Below, piece after piece: positions 11,850 to 23,132 of a DNA stretch of 64,000 bases (position 1 is its first letter; every line of letters begins with the position of its first letter). The notes beneath the pieces were generated by a model that made no database searches, was not told the origin of the DNA, and saw nothing but the letters and a program-made list of their open reading frames with translations. Both the position numbers and the translations under genes were made by a program. Source of the stretch: Tricholoma matsutake (lineage: Eukaryota; Basidiomycota; Agaricomycetes; Agaricales; Tricholomataceae); assembly GCA_026075535.2 (NCBI GenBank), contig AP026541.1, positions 3,162,001 to 3,226,000 on the forward strand, in the 5' to 3' direction.

Positions 11850-12968
11850 ATGGACGCATCAGAACGCTTCGACACGCTTGAAAGCGACGTTTCCGGAATG
11901 CGCGCGCAAATTGACTCGCTTAAATCTACGATTGAAAACTTCGTTAGGACCCTCCAGGCTAACCCTACGACTAATAGTTCCCCCTTCACGACTCCAAGCG
12001 CACCCAACAACGACGTTTTGCCAAACGCGTCCACTAAGGAACGTGCCCAGATCAAACCGTCCCCCCCCGCTGAATTTAATGGTGCACGTGCCCAGGGACG
12101 TGCATTCCTTAATTCCTGTGAGTTATACATTAGTCTCCAGTTGCATCAATTCGTCGATGAGGCTGCAAAAATTTATTGGGCCTTCACATACATGAAATCT
12201 GAACGCGCCTATCTCTATGTGGACCGTATCCTACGTCAAACTAAAGAACTCGGTTCTCTACCTTTCTCCACTTGCGGTGACTTTCGAGCTGAGTTCGTAC
12301 GCCACTTCTGCCCCCTCAATGAACGCCACCGAGCAGTGACACGACTTGAGTCATCCACTTACCACCAGGGACGTCGATCTGTGGACGACTATATCGATGA
12401 GTTCAAGGATTTGGTGGACATGGCAGGGTATGGGAGTGGGTTACCAGTGGTGGTGAAGTTCCGACAGGGGCTCAACCGAGAAAGTCAGGACCAGATTGCA
12501 CAGATGTTGGAAGGGCGCCCAGCGGACGATGATATCCTTGCTTGGTATGAAGCTGCTTCACTCTGTGACGAGAACCGACTCACAAATGCGGCGTTTAATG
12601 CTGCATTCCGTGCTCCAACTACCACTCATACACCCTACACCTTCAATCGAAGCCTCCCCTGCCCTAACCCCGTTCCTGCTCGTCAAACTCCCACACCAGC
12701 CGTCAATATCCCAGTACCAATGGATGTTGATGCAGCCCGCAGCCGTGCACGTAAGTTGGATCTCTGCTACCGTTGTGGGGAACCTGGACACAGGGCTGGA
12801 GCGTGTCCCCATTGTCAGGATATCCGCATGCTCACCCCCGAGGGACGAGATGAACTCCTGCAAGATCTGTTGGCACTTGTAGATGTTGAGGAAGCGAAGG
12901 ATCAAGTTGCAGAGGAGGCTAAGCCGGAAGTTGTAGAGGAGCAGGATTTTCCTATTCGCAGCGAGTGA
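11850..12968 (+). CDS. Ty3/gypsy Gag, inner G1 element (intact, 372 aa)
   Basis: Structural polyprotein that assembles the retroelement particle and binds its RNA. It starts MDASERFDTLESD after a 166-bp leader. A predicted coiled coil spans about residues 5-40, the capsid-like gag domain about 90-245, and a CX2CX4HX4C zinc knuckle (CYRCGEPGHRAGAC) about 306-319. The C-terminal tail is acidic. It is the only uninterrupted Gag of the family here and so could serve the other copies. GGATTTT at 12944-12950 lies in the gag frame shortly before the TGA at 12966-12968, where pol continues in the -1 frame. Confidence 0.9.
   Translation: MDASERFDTLESDVSGMRAQIDSLKSTIENFVRTLQANPTTNSSPFTTPSAPNNDVLPNASTKERAQIKPSPPAEFNGARAQGRAFLNSCELYISLQLHQFVDEAAKIYWAFTYMKSERAYLYVDRILRQTKELGSLPFSTCGDFRAEFVRHFCPLNERHRAVTRLESSTYHQGRRSVDDYIDEFKDLVDMAGYGSGLPVVVKFRQGLNRESQDQIAQMLEGRPADDDILAWYEAASLCDENRLTNAAFNAAFRAPTTTHTPYTFNRSLPCPNPVPARQTPTPAVNIPVPMDVDAARSRARKLDLCYRCGEPGHRAGACPHCQDIRMLTPEGRDELLQDLLALVDVEEAKDQVAEEAKPEVVEEQDFPIRSE
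12944..12950 (+). promoter_or_regulatory. Candidate -1 ribosomal frameshift site between gag and pol
   Basis: GGATTTT reads G GAT TTT in the gag frame and GGA TTT in the pol frame. It lies 16 bases before the gag stop and is kept in all three G1 copies. GGAUUUU is a known shifty heptamer in at least one plant RNA virus (red clover necrotic mosaic virus). The pol frame is open upstream of the gag stop, as frameshifting needs. A downstream RNA structure was not examined. Confidence 0.45.
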
Positions 12969-14326
12969 ATTGTACGCCCTCACTGCCTGTCCATAACCGC
13001 TTTGAAGTCTTGTCAGTTGAATCCCTGGAGAATGAATCCATTTCTGTGACTGCTCCCCTCTCTGACCCTTCGAAGTTGGCTAAAGACGTACCTGCTCTCC
13101 CCATCTCTCCTTCTACTCCACATCCCAAAATTAAATCATGGGAGCGTAAACTACCATGCAAGTATATTGTGGCATCCACTCCCTCTGCACATTCCTTAAA
13201 CCTAGCCATCGAACTGCAGACGACCGACACTGGACAGATACTCGGTGTCTCTGCGCTCCTGGACTCTGGTGCGACTGGTCTCTTCATCGATTCCCATCTG
13301 GTACAACAACATCGTCTAAATACTCGCTCACTCTCACGTCCGATACCTGTATATAACGTGGATGGATCCCCAAATGAAGCTGGTGCCTTCCTCTCGGATC
13401 GTGGCCCTCAGTTCATGGCAGAGTTCACTCGTGAGCTGTACTGACTCCTGGGGATCAAACTCCTCGCTTCAACTGCTTATCACTCACAAACTGATGGCCA
13501 GACGGAGCGAGTCAACCAGGAACTGGAGCAGTACATCCGCCTCTTTGTCAATGAACGCCAGGATGATTGGGATGATCTCCTTCCTTTGGCCGAGTTTGGG
13601 TACAACAACCATGTCCATGCTTCCACTCAACAGACCCCTTTCCTCTTAGACACTGGACGACATCCACGCATGGGATTTGAACCTCGCCAAACTCCCTCAC
13701 ACATCGAGACAGTGAATGAGTTCACAGAACGCATGAGGGATAGCTTGGAGGAGGCAAGGGCAGCCTTAGCAAAGGCGAAGGACGACATGGCGCGATTTTA
13801 CAACCAGCGCCACTCCCCAACCCCTCAGTACAAGGTTGGTGATCGAGTTTATCTTGACTCCAGTGACATCTCCACTACACGTCCATCCAAGAAACTTGCT
13901 CATCGCTTCTTGGGACCTTTCCCCATTGTCAAGTGCGTTGGAACACATGCCTATCGTCTACGCCTCCCAGCCTCCATGTCCAGACTCCATCCCGTCTTCC
14001 ATGTCGTCAAATTGCTTCCAGCTCCCCCAGATCCGTTCCCGGGATGCCATTCACACCCACCACCACCACCTACAGTGATCGAGGGAGAACCCCAATATGA
14101 AGTCGAGTCAATCTTGGACAGCCGGTTGCATCAAGGAAAACTCCAGTATTTGGTACATTGGAAGGGTTATGGGTATGAGGAGAACTCATGGGTCGAAGAG
14201 TCTGACGTAAATGCCCCTCGGTTAATCAAGGAATTCCACCGACGGCACACTGCTGCACCGCGTCGCATTCAAGTCACAGACTTTGGTCGTATACGATTTC
14301 GAATGCATCGGGGCGATGCATCTTAG
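12965..14326 (+). pseudogene. Deleted Pol of inner G1 element: protease fused in frame to integrase C-terminus and chromodomain
   Basis: Starts in the -1 frame at the gag stop. It keeps the protease site LLDSGATGLF (about 13255-13285), then at 13380-13386 jumps to the integrase core (FLSDRGPQFMAEF...TDGQTERVNQE) without loss of frame. The C-terminal chromodomain (about 14090-14240; YLVHWKGYGYEENSWV) and the TAG at 14324-14326 are intact. The only stop inside is TGA at 13442-13444, where the outer copy has CGA. RT, RNase H, the integrase zinc region and the first catalytic Asp are missing, so the element cannot reverse-transcribe itself. Confidence 0.9.
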
Positions 14327-14337
14327 AGAGGGGGTGA

Positions 14338-14703
14338 TGTAAGGGGACTAAGGGGGTGCCCTGTGTGTTTTTCCTATTTTTTATGTTTGTCCCATATTTT
14401 TCCCCACCTCATTTCCTTCTATTCTTCATTTTCTATGATTTTTCTGGATTTTATTACTAATTTTCCCTTGCTATCATGTTTGTATATGTTGACACTTTTA
14501 TATTTAGAGGCGGAGTACCCCTTCCGACACATACCCCTTGGTATGATGTCATTCGGCGGCCTTGATCCGCCTATCTCCGCCTTTTTCTATTTTTAGGTTA
14601 TATTTGATTTTTGTCGTCTTCACATATACTGGGCATCAGCAAGGGGATCTTTAGAGTTTTCTCTTCGGATTTCCCTTTGCTAGAGGCTTAGGTTGCCCTT
14701 ATA
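14338..14703 (+). repeat. 3' LTR of inner G1 element (60-bp deletion)
   Basis: This LTR is 366 bp. It matches the 5' LTR except for about five substitutions and loss of exactly one unit between the two CGGATTTCCCTTTGCTAG repeats. Followed by the GGATC duplication at 14704-14708. Confidence 0.93.
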
Positions 14704-17627
14704 GGATCACGCGATCAAACTCACCCCCGGCGCAACCCCTTCATCCTGCAAGGTCTATCCTCTCTCTCTGGAAGAACAACGGCAGCTTGACCAGTTCATC
14801 GATGAGCACCTGGCCTCTGGACGTATTCGACCATCGAAGTCACCCATGGCCTCTCCCTTTTTCTTTGTCAAGAAGAAGGATGGCTCACTTCGACTGGTTC
14901 AAGACTACAGAAGGCTCAACAACATCACGGTCAAAAATCGCTACCCACTACCCCTCATCTCCGAACTCATAAACCAGCTCCATGGAGCCCGATACTTCAC
15001 CAAGCTCGATGTCCATTGGGGCTATAATAATGTGAGGATAAAGGAGGGAGATGAGTGGAAGGCAGCCTTTCATACCAACTGTGGTCTTTTTGAACCGCTT
15101 GTCATGTTCTTTGGCCTTACTAATAGCCATGCCACCTTTCAGACCATGATGAATGACATCTTCCACGACCTCATCCTCGAAGGTGTTGTCTGCATCTATC
15201 TCGACGACATCCTCATCTTCACTCGCACGGTTGAAGAGCACCGTCACATCACGCGCCTCGTCCTAGAGCAACTTTGACGGTACAAACTCTACCTTCATCA
15301 GGACAAATGCGAGTTCAAAAGGACCAAGATTGAGTACCTCGGCCTGATTATCTTGGAGGGTCAAGTGGAGATGGATCCTATCAAGGTAAACGGGGTCACA
15401 GCTTGGCCAACGCCCATGAACAAGAAGGAGGTGCAGTCTTTCCTGGGCTTTATCAATTTCTATCGGCATTTTATCAAGGATTTCTCACATCATGCATGAC
15501 CACTGTTCGACTTGACAGGAAAGGAGGCATGGAGGTGGGATAATGCACAACAGGAGGCATTCGAAAAGCTTAAGGAGATGGTCACTTCCACTCCCATTCT
15601 TACCTTTGCTGACAATTTGCGTCATTTTCATGTAGAAGCCAACAGTTCTGACTTTGTGACGGGCACCGTGTTGTCTCAGCAGTCTCCGGAGGACCAGAAG
15701 TGGCATCCTGTTGCATTCTACTCCAAAAGCCTTAGTGCTGTAGAGCAAAATTACAAGATCCATGGCAAGGAGATGTTGGCGATAATGCGTGCGCTTGAGG
15801 AGTGGCAACACTTCCTCGAAGGTGCCCAACACAAGGTGGAAATTTGGACAGATCACAAGAATCTCGAGTACTTTATGACGGCCAAGAAATTGAACCGTCG
15901 TCAAGCTCGTTGGTCCCTGTATCTATCCAGATTCAACTTCTCCTTGCACCACCATCCGGGTTGCAGCATGGGAAGACCGATGCCCTCTCCCGATGTGCAG
16001 ACCATGGGGATGGCAGTGATGACAACCAAAACATTGTGTTGTCGCAGCCAGACCTGTTCACCATTCGGCCACTGGAAGGCATCACACCCCAGGGCAAGGA
16101 GCGGGACATCCTACATGACATTCGTCACGCAAACCATAGTGGTTTACATGAGGATGTTGTTGCCTGAGCTGTTAAAGAACTGAGGAAGGGATCCACCCGT
16201 TCCTTGCATGCAGCAGAGTGGGCTGAAAAAGAGGACTTGTTGTATTTCAGGGATCACTTCTACGTCCCCAATGACCCAGACCTTTGCCGGCGCATCATAT
16301 CCCAACACCATGACTCGTGGATTGCTGGTCATCCTGGATGCTGGAAGACCTTGGAGCTCACCTCACAGAATTATTGGTGGCCACAAATGTCACAGCTCAT
16401 TGGTCAGTATTGTTGCACTTGTGACCTTGCTTATGCACCAAGATTCCTCGTCGCAAACCCATTGGCGAGCTACACCCTCCTCCTGTTCCAGAGAGTTGTT
16501 GGGATGTTGTCAGCGTCGACTTTGTGGTGGAGTTGCCAGAGTCAAAAGGGTTTGATGCGGTGATGTGCACAGTTGATTCAGTGGGAAAATGCGCTCACTT
16601 CATTCCCACTCACACCACTGTCAGTGCCCTGGGTGCCACCCAACTCTACCTCCACCATGTGTGGAAATTACATGGACTTCCTGGTGCTTTCCTCTCTGAT
16701 CATGGCCCTCAGTTCATGGCAGAGTTCACTCGTGAGCTGTACCGACTCCTGGGAATCAAACTCCTTGCTTCAACCACTTATCACCCACAAACTGATGGCC
16801 AGACTGAGCGAGTCAACCAGGAACTGGAGCAGTACATCTGCATCTTTGTCAATGAACACCAGGACAATTGGGACGATCTTCTCCCCTTGGCCAAGTTCAG
16901 ATACAACAACCATGTCCATGCTTCCACTCAACAGACCCCTTTCCTCTTAGACACTGGACAACATCCACGCATGGGATTTGAACCTCGCCAAACTCCCTCA
17001 CACATTGAGATGGTGAATGAGTTCACAGAACACATGCAGGATAGCTTGGAGGAGGCAAAGGCAGCCTTAGCAAAGGCAAAGGATGACATGGCACGCTTTT
17101 ACAACCAATGCCATTCTCCGACCCCTCAGTACAAGGTTGGTGATCAAGTTTATCTTGACTCCAGTGACATCTCCACTATGCATCTGTCCAAGAAACTTGC
17201 TCATTGCTTCCTGGGACCTTTCCCCATCATCAAGTGTGTTGGAATGCATGCCTATTGTCTACGCCTCCCAGCCTCCATGTCCAGATTCCACCCAGTCTTC
17301 CATGTTGTCAAACTCCTTCCAGCTCCCCCAGATCCATTCCCGGGACGCCATTCACACCCACCACCACTGCCTACAGTGATCGAGGGAGAACCCCAATACA
17401 AAGTTGAGTCAATCTTGGACAGCCAATTGTGTCGAGGAAAACTCCAGTATTTGTTGCATTGGAAGGGTTATGGGTATGAGGAGAACTCATGGGTCAAAGA
17501 GTCTGACGTGAATGCCCCTCGGTTAGTCAAGGAATTCCACCGATGGCACACTGCTGCACCGCATCGCATTCAAGTCATGGACTTTGGTCGTATGCAATTT
17601 CGAATGCATCGGGGTGATGCATCTTAG
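14704..17627 (+). pseudogene. Ty3/gypsy Pol, outer G1 element, 3' piece (RT, RNase H, integrase, chromodomain)
   Basis: Continues the pol frame from 11257. RT shows [13 protein letters not shown] (about 14880) and YLDDILIF (about 15198). RNase H follows (HVEANSSDF, HKNLEYF; 15620-15880), then integrase with its zinc region (about 16300-16430), the core with VDFVVELP, SDHGPQF and TDGQTERVNQE (16520-16820), and a chromodomain (LLHWKGYGYEENSWV, 17400-17545). Damage: TGA at 15275-15277, 15497-15499 and 16165-16167, and single-base losses near 15971 and 16430. From about 16440 the frame is open to TAG 17625-17627. Several Arg residues conserved in the inner copy are Cys, Gln or His here. Confidence 0.9.
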
Positions 17628-17638
17628 AGAGGGGGTGA

Positions 17639-18072
17639 TGTAAGGGGACTAGGGGGACTAGGGGGGTGCCCTGTGTGTTTCTCCTATTTTTTATGTTTGT
17701 TCTATATTTTTCCTCGTTTCATTTCCTTCTATTCTTCATTTTCTATGATTTTTCTGGATTTTATTACTAATTTCCCTTTCTATCATGTTTGTGCATGTTG
17801 ACAGTTTTATATTTAGAGGCAGAGCACCCCTTCCAACATCTACCCCTTGGTATGATGTCATTCGGTGGCCTTGATCTGCCTATCTCCGCCTTTTCTATCT
17901 TTAGGTTATTATTTGATTTTTGTCATCTTCACATATACTGGGCATTGGCAAAGGTATCCTTAGAGTTTTCTCTTCAGATTTCCTTTTGCTAGGTGCATCT
18001 CCAATCCCTGTAATATGTAGTATAATTTTAACTTCAGATTTCCCTTTGCTAGAGGCTGAGGTTGCCCTTATA
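17639..18072 (+). repeat. 3' LTR of outer G1 element
   Basis: This LTR is 434 bp, TGTAAGGGGACT...CCCTTATA. It is more diverged than the 5' LTR, with a small duplication (GGGGACTA) near the start and many CG to TG/CA changes. Confidence 0.88.
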
Positions 18073-20130
18073 GCACCTGGCATGTACGAGTCCTCTGAAT
18101 CAATCATCTTCTTTACCACAGACATCAGGAGAACCCAAAAATGCAAATGCAAATTTTTTGTATGTTCAGTAGGAATAAGACATCTTAGTTTTCCCTTTGC
18201 AAGCTTGTAGATAAGGGGGTGTACAGGCCCTGATGATCTCTACTTGTCCATAACATTCACAGATGTGGAATCCAGCAATTCCAGTTGGACTCTGGGGATT
18301 CTGGTTGGAATAACCAGATTCCAAGTACTTGACAAAAGTATACCATATTGGATAGTCAAATTTGATATATTCAAGTTCCAAGCTCTTTGAAACTTCATGA
18401 AGTGCCTACAAAATAAATTTGTGTGAAGGAAAGACTGAACTCAAGACCTTTTAATGGTATGATCACATATACTGTACAAGTGTGCTCAACTAGTTGAGCT
18501 ACAGGAGATTACTAGTAATAACTATAAGGTTTGTTTATGACACTCACACTCAAAAATCTATTTTCATCTTTCTCGAGGGAGGTGCTTGTCACATAATCAA
18601 GATCAAAAAATTGATTAACTACATCCCTTGCACAAGATGTGAGGAGGGAGTGCTACAATTATATACAAACCCCTCACCCATGCAAAATGCAGGGGAGGGG
18701 CATTAAAACAAAAACAAAAACATCCCTGCCCCACACAAAATGCGGGGGAGAGGGGGACGTGGTCCTGTGCATTGGTGCTGGTGTGTCGGCCTCATGGATG
18801 TGTCATCTTGGTGCATTGATGCAGGTGCATTATCCTGGGTGCATGGGTCCCACTCCCATTGTCCCTGGCCGCTGTCCCTAGTGGTTGGGGGTGCTATGGT
18901 GGTAGCTGTCATCGTCATCTTGTTCTCCTCCCTGTCTCTCGCTGTTGCCATCCCTGTGCCTGGTTGTCCTGTAGTCCGGTGATGATACTCAACCTGGGAA
19001 AACCACCAAAACTGCCGATGAGGCAACCAATGATATTTGCACAAGTCAGAGGAAGGGTGTGAGACGTTCTGAATGTTTGTGGTCTGACCAATGGGAAGAC
19101 AACTAGTTGGTACTAGTCATAAAGGTAGTTCTATAAGAGAGGAAGGTGTTTGATGTGGTCCAATGGAGTATCGATCGATATCGAGGTCAATCGATGGGAT
19201 TGACGGCGAATGATGTTTATCGTCGAGGGTTGATGTATGAATTCTAAGGACTTTTGATGGATCAATAGTATACAAAGATTATAGCCAATGACTAGGAAGT
19301 GTCGGAATGGTTACTAGTGCTAACGATAAGAGGATCGAGGATGACGATGGTCGCAGAGGTTTCTCATCAAATAAGAAAACTCATAGAAGCTTAGATTGTG
19401 TAGAGGATAGATCAGATTCTTAGAACTTTATATGAGGCTATATGTGAAGACAATTTCTTGTATTTCCTAGTAGATACTACAGAGTTTTATATGTTTTAAA
19501 AGAAACTTCTCAAAATGGTATAAGAAACATGTGTAGAACATGAGGCAAAAGATATGAGTTAAGACACGAGGCTAAAAGGAGACTGGAATCCGAACAAGAA
19601 AGAGATATATCATATGATGAAGGAGTAATAAAGGGAAAGAACTAAAAAGAGACTGTCCTTTGTGTATAAACCGTGCTAAGTCTCACAATAATCTGTCCAG
19701 CGGGTTCTGTACACGATAGGGACTTGGAATGAGGCTGACCTACTATCAGCAGGTTTGAGCACAAGTTGGAATACTCCCTGGCACATGGTATTCCACCATT
19801 TAGATAATGAATGCGGCGCCCGATGTCACTCGTAGTCTCTTGATGTTGATTGATAATGCTCGATGATGGTTGACGATGGTCGACAATGTTTGATCGCGGT
19901 CGCGGTTGTTTGAAGTTGATCAGGGATATTTGATGTTCATTCAGAGGGATCTTAGGGTGTTTTGAGGTAGTCTTAAAGTTGTGCGATGTGGTTTCTAAGT
20001 ATGATCGATGTCACTGGTGATGTTTCGATGCGGTCGATATGATATCGCGATCAATAGACCTGGTCGGAAGTGGTCGCGCTGCTTCTGGGACATTGTAGGA
20101 GTTAGCCAATGTGATTAGAGTGCGGTTGTA
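18073..20130. other. Degenerate non-coding region
   Basis: No convincing gene. At 18660-18760 two copies of a hairpin-like CCCCTC..GCAAAATGC..GAGGGG unit occur. From 19150 to 20060 the sequence is rich in degenerate TGATGGTCGA/CGATCGAT words. A stretch at 19430-19690 resembles, in inverted orientation and diverged form, the stretch at 27540-27730 (shared words around GAACATGAGGCAAAAG and GACTGTCCTTT). It is probably an old repeat family. Confidence 0.4.
18421..18512 (-). repeat. Possible tRNA-derived SINE head (degenerate)
   Basis: On the minus strand TAGCTCAACTAGTTGAGC (18484-18501) resembles an internal A box, and about 50 bp later a TCTTGAGTTCAGTC stretch (18434-18449) resembles a decayed B box. 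No full cloverleaf can be drawn, so it is more likely SINE-derived than a tRNA gene. Confidence 0.3.
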
Positions 20131-21110
20131 ATGGTGAATTGGCCTTTGAGCCAAGGAGACAACCTATCACTGGCCTGGTCTTCATCCCCACTGTCTTTTT
20201 GTCATCACTGTCATCGCTATCCACCTCCTCACTGTCATTGTCCCCATAGCCCCCGTCCTCGCTGTGTTGGTCAGCCTTTCTTGCTTGTTGTTGTCCTCGC
20301 CATTGTCAGTCCCTCAGTTTTGGTGGCAGTGGTGGTGGCAGTGGGTTCGGGAATTCCAGTCGTTGTCATCAGTAGTTTGAGTTTGTAGTACCTAAAAAGT
20401 TGTGTTAGTAATAAGAAATGAAATGAAAGAGAAAAAAACATATTACAGGCCCAAGAGACATCTCTTGGGCCTGTTTCATTGTCATATGGGCCATCTCTGT
20501 CTCCTGTGCCTTCCTCGTGTGCCGTTGTTGTCCCTGGTCACTGCTGCTGCCATTTTTGTTTTGGTTGTGTTGTCCCCCTGTCATCATCCCAGGAGTTGTT
20601 GTTGTTGTTGTCCCCATTGTTGCTGTGCCTTCACTGTGATTGTCGTCATCCTCCCATGTTCCTTGCTGTCCTTGCCATCATACTTGTTGGTGCTGGGTCA
20701 GGGTTGTCATTGTTGTCCATAGTTAATACCTAGAAACTTTGTTAGCACCAAAAAAAATGAAATGAATAAGAAAAAAACTTAACTACAGCCCAAGAGACAT
20801 CGGTGATGCCTCTTGGACCCTTTTTGTTGTATGGTGCTGCATCCTTTGCCTGCACTTCCCTCTTGTCCCATCCTCATCATCCCCCTCATCGTCTGCCGCA
20901 GCCACTATTTTTGTTGTGTTGTCGTCCCCATCCCTGTGTCGTGATCCATTATCCACCCTGTGAGCAGATGCTCGCAGCAGTGGCACAGGTGTGGATCTGC
21001 TGTCTTGGTGCTGTCTCGTGGTAATAGAACTTAAAGATCAAATTAGAACATTAGTTAGTTGAAAATAAAATAAAATAAAAGAACTTGAAAACCATTACTT
21101 AGGGCCCAAC
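20131..21110 (-). repeat. Three tandem copies of the intron-bearing repeat module
   Basis: Three units, each with CT-rich low-complexity sequence, a GGCCCAAGAGACATC hairpin and an intron-like segment read on the minus strand. Unit 1: donor GTAATA at 20446, branch TACTAAC at about 20404-20410, acceptor TTTAG at 20392. Unit 2: donor at 20783 or 20786, branch GCTAAC, acceptor CTAG at 20730. Unit 3: donor GTAATG at 21098, acceptor near 21030. The GGCCCAAGAGA...TCTCTTGGGCC palindrome is perfect at about 20448-20473. Apparent plus-strand reading frames here are low-complexity shadows. Confidence 0.6.
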
Positions 21111-21390
21111 AAACAACTCTTTTGCGGCTGTACGTCGTGCTGCTGAGCTTTTTGAGGAAGTGTGACTCAATGTGACAGTTTCCTTTTTCGTTCAAAATCT
21201 GCGTGTCGGTAAAACCCGCTGAGTGTGAAAGTCTATAAGGGGCTGAGTTGGACTGACTTCAAAATATAAGCCTGTCTTCAGACAGTGTTGAAACTCTGAC
21301 ATCTGCTGAGCAGCCATCAGACTTAATGTATCACTTTTTCTGGCTGGTTGGTCGGGTTAAAAAGACAATTCCTCATACCTCGGACTCATA

Positions 21391-21854
21391 ACATTCCATT
21401 TCTCTCATGGTGATTTCAGTAGCTGGAACATTCTTGTTGACCCACAGAGAGGCATGATCACCAGCGTGATCGATTGGGAGATGGCCAGCTTCTGTCCCAC
21501 CTGGCTCACAGCCATTGCTGGTGGATGGTTTAATGACAACTAGGATCAGTTCCTCATGACTGATGATCAGAGCTGTCATCTCAAATATGGGGATGACAAC
21601 TTGGGAGATGCTGAGGTCTGCTCCCATTTCCATTTACAGTTCACAGGGCAGAATATGGAGTTGTTTTGCCACTATTGGCTCGGTCCAGAGCAGCTATTTT
21701 TTATGCTTGTTGTCACACATATCCGGGAAATGCAGAGATCTGGTTGGAGAAATATGAAAAGCATGAATGGGACCTTGAGCTGCATGGACCTTTTCCTTTT
21801 GACTTTATGGGATGGATTTTGGAAAAGCTGGATCTCAGGGAGAAGTTGATCTAA
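21391..21854 (+). pseudogene. Aminoglycoside-phosphotransferase-like (APH/choline-kinase fold) C-terminal fragment
   Basis: The reading SHGDFSSWNILVDPQRGM followed by ITSVIDWEMASF matches the catalytic HGDxxxxN motif and the metal-binding Asp of APH-domain kinases, which are abundant in mushrooms. The frame is stopped by TAG near 21540. The C-terminal part reappears in another frame (RAAIFYACCHTYPGNAEIWL to EKLDLREKLI, ending 21854). No N-terminal lobe is seen upstream. It is a dead gene fragment. The family is clear from the motifs, but the substrate cannot be told. Confidence 0.6.
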
Positions 21855-22841
21855 CTTCTTCAACAGTGCAATCTACATCTAATTGTTCACTTTAGATTAT
21901 GTATGGGAACTGCAGGAGAAATTCCAGAGTGACAATAAAGAGAAACACTCAAGCCATTCAAGGGCTACACACTCCAACTGAAGTCTCTCGATCCAGAAAA
22001 CATTATTTCTGTTTTGTTGCACCAATGTGTTTGTGCTGTTGTGAATAAAGAGTGTGTATAGTTGGATAGAGAATTAACTAGCTACATACCTTGGCATATA
22101 TAGTATCTACATGGGACTGGTATGTCTAAACTGTAAACAAGAGGTTGTATATAAATCTACGAAGCTATGTGTGACTAGCGTGATGCACAGTATTAATTTG
22201 GTTCACCCACAGGTGAAGTTCCATACACAGCTGACATAATTAAATTTTCTCCAAGAGAAAATGGGTGCATATGGTGAAAAATTTGGGAAAACAACTTGTT
22301 TTCCCTGCATCTAGAGCAAGAATAAACTTTTTTCTCTTGGACAAATTTTCATTATGCCTCTTGTGATATATGGTGGTGGAGTTGTTATTCAGCTTCCCAA
22401 TTTCAGCTATCTCCAAGTTACTATGCTTCTGCATCACCTAAGGGTGCTAGACATGCTCCTTGAGTTCATTGCTCCAACACATTCCTTTCTGAGTTCTCTT
22501 TATGAGAATGAGGCTTTATTCTGATTTGAGTTAGCATGGGAATTCTGACCACTCTTTTTTCAGGGAATAAGGCTCTCCCATATGATAACATCTTTGCAGA
22601 GCCTCTGGTATGCCTGTAACAAGCTTATGACCCATGCCTTTGTCATGGCATTCACTCGCATTGCTTGCTCAGCCTGACTCTGGCATGGGCCAGCTTGCAT
22701 GTTCATTACACAATGCTTGATCCTACTACAGGTACACAATTCTTCCATTGAGGTTTTCTGACTGTGTTAGATGGTATTAAATTAAAATGTTAAGTGAAGA
22801 CACCACATGAGCAATGCAAGTGTGGTGTCTTCAGTGGTATG
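21855..22841. other. No gene recognised
   Basis: A/T-rich sequence without a long or family-like frame on either strand. The last 60 bp include a local inverted repeat (GACACCAC...GTGGTGTC, 22798-22829) beside the copia B LTR. Confidence 0.4.
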
Positions 22842-23060
22842 TGTTGAATGATTGGGGATCAGCACTACCACATTAGGTGACACCAACACTGACACCAATT
22901 ATGGTAGTAATACCATGCCCACAGACCTAAGTAAAAATACTCAGATCACCAAAGTAGATTACTGATCTACACATCAATCTGTTGTATAAATATTCATTGT
23001 ACATAGTTTTGATAATACAATTGTCATTGTAAAACCTATCAAGTCCCTCTCTGCTCAACT
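22842..23060 (+). repeat. 5' LTR of copia element B
   Basis: This LTR is 219 bp from TGTTGAATG to CTCAACT, directly before GGTTATGGGCTC (23061-23072), the half-tRNA-iMet primer site. It aligns with the 207-bp LTR of copia C (50583-50789). The last base is T where CA is expected. Confidence 0.65.
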
Positions 23061-23132
23061 GGTTATGGGCTCTGAGCTTAAATGAATTTTCTCATACACA
23101 AATCATCCTAACACATCACACCACTTTGCAAA

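Larger units (their letters stand above)
11258..14703 (+). mobile_element. Inner G1 gypsy element, internally deleted (3.4 kb)
   Basis: A complete LTR-to-LTR insertion flanked by GGATC on both sides. It keeps LTRs, leader, full gag and the two ends of pol, but lacks about 2.56 kb from protease to mid-integrase. The deletion joint is at CTGGTGC (13380-13386). That 7-mer occurs in the outer copy at both break points (10670-10676 and 16681-16687), as expected from template switching during reverse transcription. Its LTRs differ by about five substitutions, four at CpG, plus one 60-bp deletion, so it is younger than its host element. Confidence 0.93.
8549..18072 (+). mobile_element. Ty3/gypsy chromodomain element G1 (outer copy) with a nested G1 insertion
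   Basis: The element has a 5' LTR, gag, pol and 3' LTR in order, with the inner element 11258-14703 plus its 5-bp duplication inside pol. Removing 11258-14708 joins the two pol halves in frame. The outer copy is the older one: many CG sites are TG or CA compared with the inner copy and with the minus-strand copy at 1-3653. It inserted into copia A at 8549. The bases beside its ends do not match (CTCTG at 8544-8548; GCACC at 18073-18077), so the right flank was probably rearranged after insertion. Confidence 0.88.

Noticed and set aside
8544..18077. Target duplication for the outer G1 element
   Set aside because: CTCTG and GCACC do not match. A CCTCTG 20 bp further right is not in a position that would restore the copia frame.
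18421..18512. A functional tRNA gene
   Set aside because: Only box-like words remain and no acceptor or anticodon stem closes.
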